Shown piece after piece: positions 62,948-64,000 of a stretch of DNA of 64,000 nucleotides. The translations under genes were made by a program, and so were the position numbers. The notes beneath the pieces are model-generated. The model was not told the DNA's origin. It did not search any database and was given only the letters and a program-made list of their open reading frames with translations. The stretch lies in contig NZ_AP022584.1 of assembly GCF_010731675.1 (NCBI RefSeq), forward strand, positions 62,001 through 126,000, in the 5' to 3' direction. This DNA is from Mycobacterium marseillense (GTDB taxonomy: Bacteria; Actinomycetota; Actinomycetes; Mycobacteriales; Mycobacteriaceae). Position 1 is the stretch's first letter. Each line of letters opens with the position of its first letter.

Positions 62948-64000
62948 GTGTTTCCTTCCGAGTATGCGGCGCCGAGACGGGCGAGTTGTTGAGGGGCCGA
63001 TCCCAGCGACAGTTCGATTTGCTTGGCCCACAGGAAATAGCGGTGAAGCGGGTAGGTGACGTCGATGCCCATACCGCCGTGGACCTGTTGTGCCGACGCG
63101 ACGACCCGCGCTCCGGCTTCGGCCGCCCAGAACTTGGCGATGGCGGCCTCGCGGGCCGCGGGTCGGCCATCCGCGATCAGCCACGCCGCGTGCCAGGTGG
63201 TCCACCGTATCGCCTCGACGTCGATGAACGCATCGGCCAGCCGCTGCTGCACGGCCTGAAATGAGCCGATCGGCCTACCGAACTGCTCGCGTTGGCTCGT
63301 GTAGCTTGCGGCGATCTTCAACGCCCGCTCGGTCACGCCGACCTGCATGGCGCAGAGTCCGACGAGCGCCCGAGTGTACAGCGAGTCGACGGCATCCCGG
63401 CCGCCGGCTTTGTTGAGTCGGTGCCCGACGGCACCAGTGAATTCGACGTCGGCGTAGGGCTCGCCGTTGGTGATTTCGGCCGGTGTGACTAGGACGCCCT
63501 CGGTAGCCGTCTCGACGACGAACAGGCCCGGCCCGTCGTCGGCGTGTGCCGAAACCACGATGGCGTCGGCAAGCTGCGCGGCGGGCACGAGCTCCTTGGC
63601 GCCGTCCAAGATCCAGGCGTCGCCATCGGGCCGTGCGGTGGTGCGTGGGGCGGCCGGGTCGGAGCTTCCCGGTTCGAGGAGCGCGGCGGTCAGGATCGTG
63701 CTTCCCTCCACCACCTTCGGTAGGTACCGCCGCTGAATGGTCGAGTCACCATGCCGCGCAATCGTATCCGCGCCGAGCACCAAGGTCGCATAGACAGGCA
63801 CTGGCGCGACGCTCCAGCCCACTTCCGCGAGCAGCACGCCGAGGTCGAGGAAGCTGCCACCGCTGCCGCCGACGGATTCGGGTAGCGCGATGCCCAGCAA
63901 GTCCGACGACGCCAGCTCACGCCATAGCGCGGGGTCGAAACGATTCTCGCCCGAATCCAACTCGGTGAGGTGTTCGGGCGTGGCGCGGTGCTCGAAGAGC
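62944..64000 (-). CDS. Acyl-CoA dehydrogenase (ChsE/FadE-like, N-terminus beyond window)
   Basis: At least 352 codons are visible and the frame is open at the window edge. Seen are LGIALPESVGGSGGSFLDLGVLLAEVGWSVAPVPVYATLVL, the FAD/substrate region LTAALLEPGSSDPAAPRTTARPDGDAWILDGAKELVPAAQLADAIVV, and SQREQFGRPIGSFQAVQQRLADAFIDVEAIRW. The C-terminal AQQVHGGMGIDVTYPLHRYFLWAKQIELSLG resembles FadE28/ChsE2-type enzymes, which form alpha2beta2 heterotetramers with a second ACAD. Such partners usually lie directly upstream, outside the window. Confidence 0.88.
   Translation of the reverse strand, partial: LFEHRATPEHLTELDSGENRFDPALWRELASSDLLGIALPESVGGSGGSFLDLGVLLAEVGWSVAPVPVYATLVLGADTIARHGDSTIQRRYLPKVVEGSTILTAALLEPGSSDPAAPRTTARPDGDAWILDGAKELVPAAQLADAIVVSAHADDGPGLFVVETATEGVLVTPAEITNGEPYADVEFTGAVGHRLNKAGGRDAVDSLYTRALVGLCAMQVGVTERALKIAASYTSQREQFGRPIGSFQAVQQRLADAFIDVEAIRWTTWHAAWLIADGRPAAREAAIAKFWAAEAGARVVASAQQVHGGMGIDVTYPLHRYFLWAKQIELSLGSAPQQLARLGAAYSEGNT

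Overview
The window comes from a slow-growing, nontuberculous-type Mycobacterium. The evidence is high G+C, leaderless promoters (TANNNT about 6-7 nt before ATG/GTG) and, in the first 20.5 kb, gene order matching the M. tuberculosis Rv2407-Rv2386c block: ribonuclease Z-like, CBS protein, PemK-like, lepA, lppR, GH15 trehalase, subI-cysT-cysW-cysA, cysH, nirA, hemN/hemW, SbtA-like transporter and mbtI. No rRNA, tRNA or CRISPR array was seen.

Core block (1-20.5 kb). An IS30-family element (1206-2464) sits between the CBS gene and the PemK-like gene. The sulfate importer operon (subI-cysT-cysW-cysA) converges on the sulfate-reduction operon nirA-cysH with a 4-bp gap; genes lying between them in M. 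tuberculosis are absent. Each sulfur operon is preceded by an 18-codon polycysteine upstream ORF about 113 nt before the first gene, the layout of mycobacterial cysteine-responsive attenuators. lepA has no ATG/GTG/TTG upstream of its P-loop and seems to start at an AUC codon. mbtI carries an IdeR-type box, but the rest of the mycobactin cluster does not follow it.

Transition (20.5-27.3 kb). A DesA-type acyl-ACP desaturase is followed by an unannotated 42-residue secreted cysteine-rich peptide, then by a minus-strand operon resembling mymA: alpha/beta hydrolase, SDR, diiron protein, flavin monooxygenase and MerR regulator.

A/T-richer island (27.3-38.7 kb). It has a methyltransferase pseudogene, a TIGR00027-type methyltransferase, an XRE/MmyB regulator, and a plus-strand operon of methyltransferase, alpha/beta hydrolase, FAD monooxygenase, cupin and GMC oxidoreductase. 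This looks like a small-molecule tailoring set with no recognisable scaffold-building enzyme. A nine-repeat kinesin-light-chain-like TPR protein follows.

Catabolic region (38.8-64 kb). Several operons carry alcohol and aldehyde dehydrogenases, SDRs, an amidohydrolase, TetR regulators, two P450s, three paralogous DapB-like reductases, an AveC-like membrane protein, FadD, a class III CoA-transferase, SnoaL-like proteins, an Ltp thiolase-like protein, a MaoC hydratase and an acyl-CoA dehydrogenase. Ltp-MaoC-FadE resembles the cholesterol side-chain module (ltp2/chsH1/chsE) as a paralogous set, suggesting CoA-dependent breakdown of an isoprenoid- or steroid-like compound. Several intergenic palindromes, one shared by two divergent promoters, suggest local TetR control.
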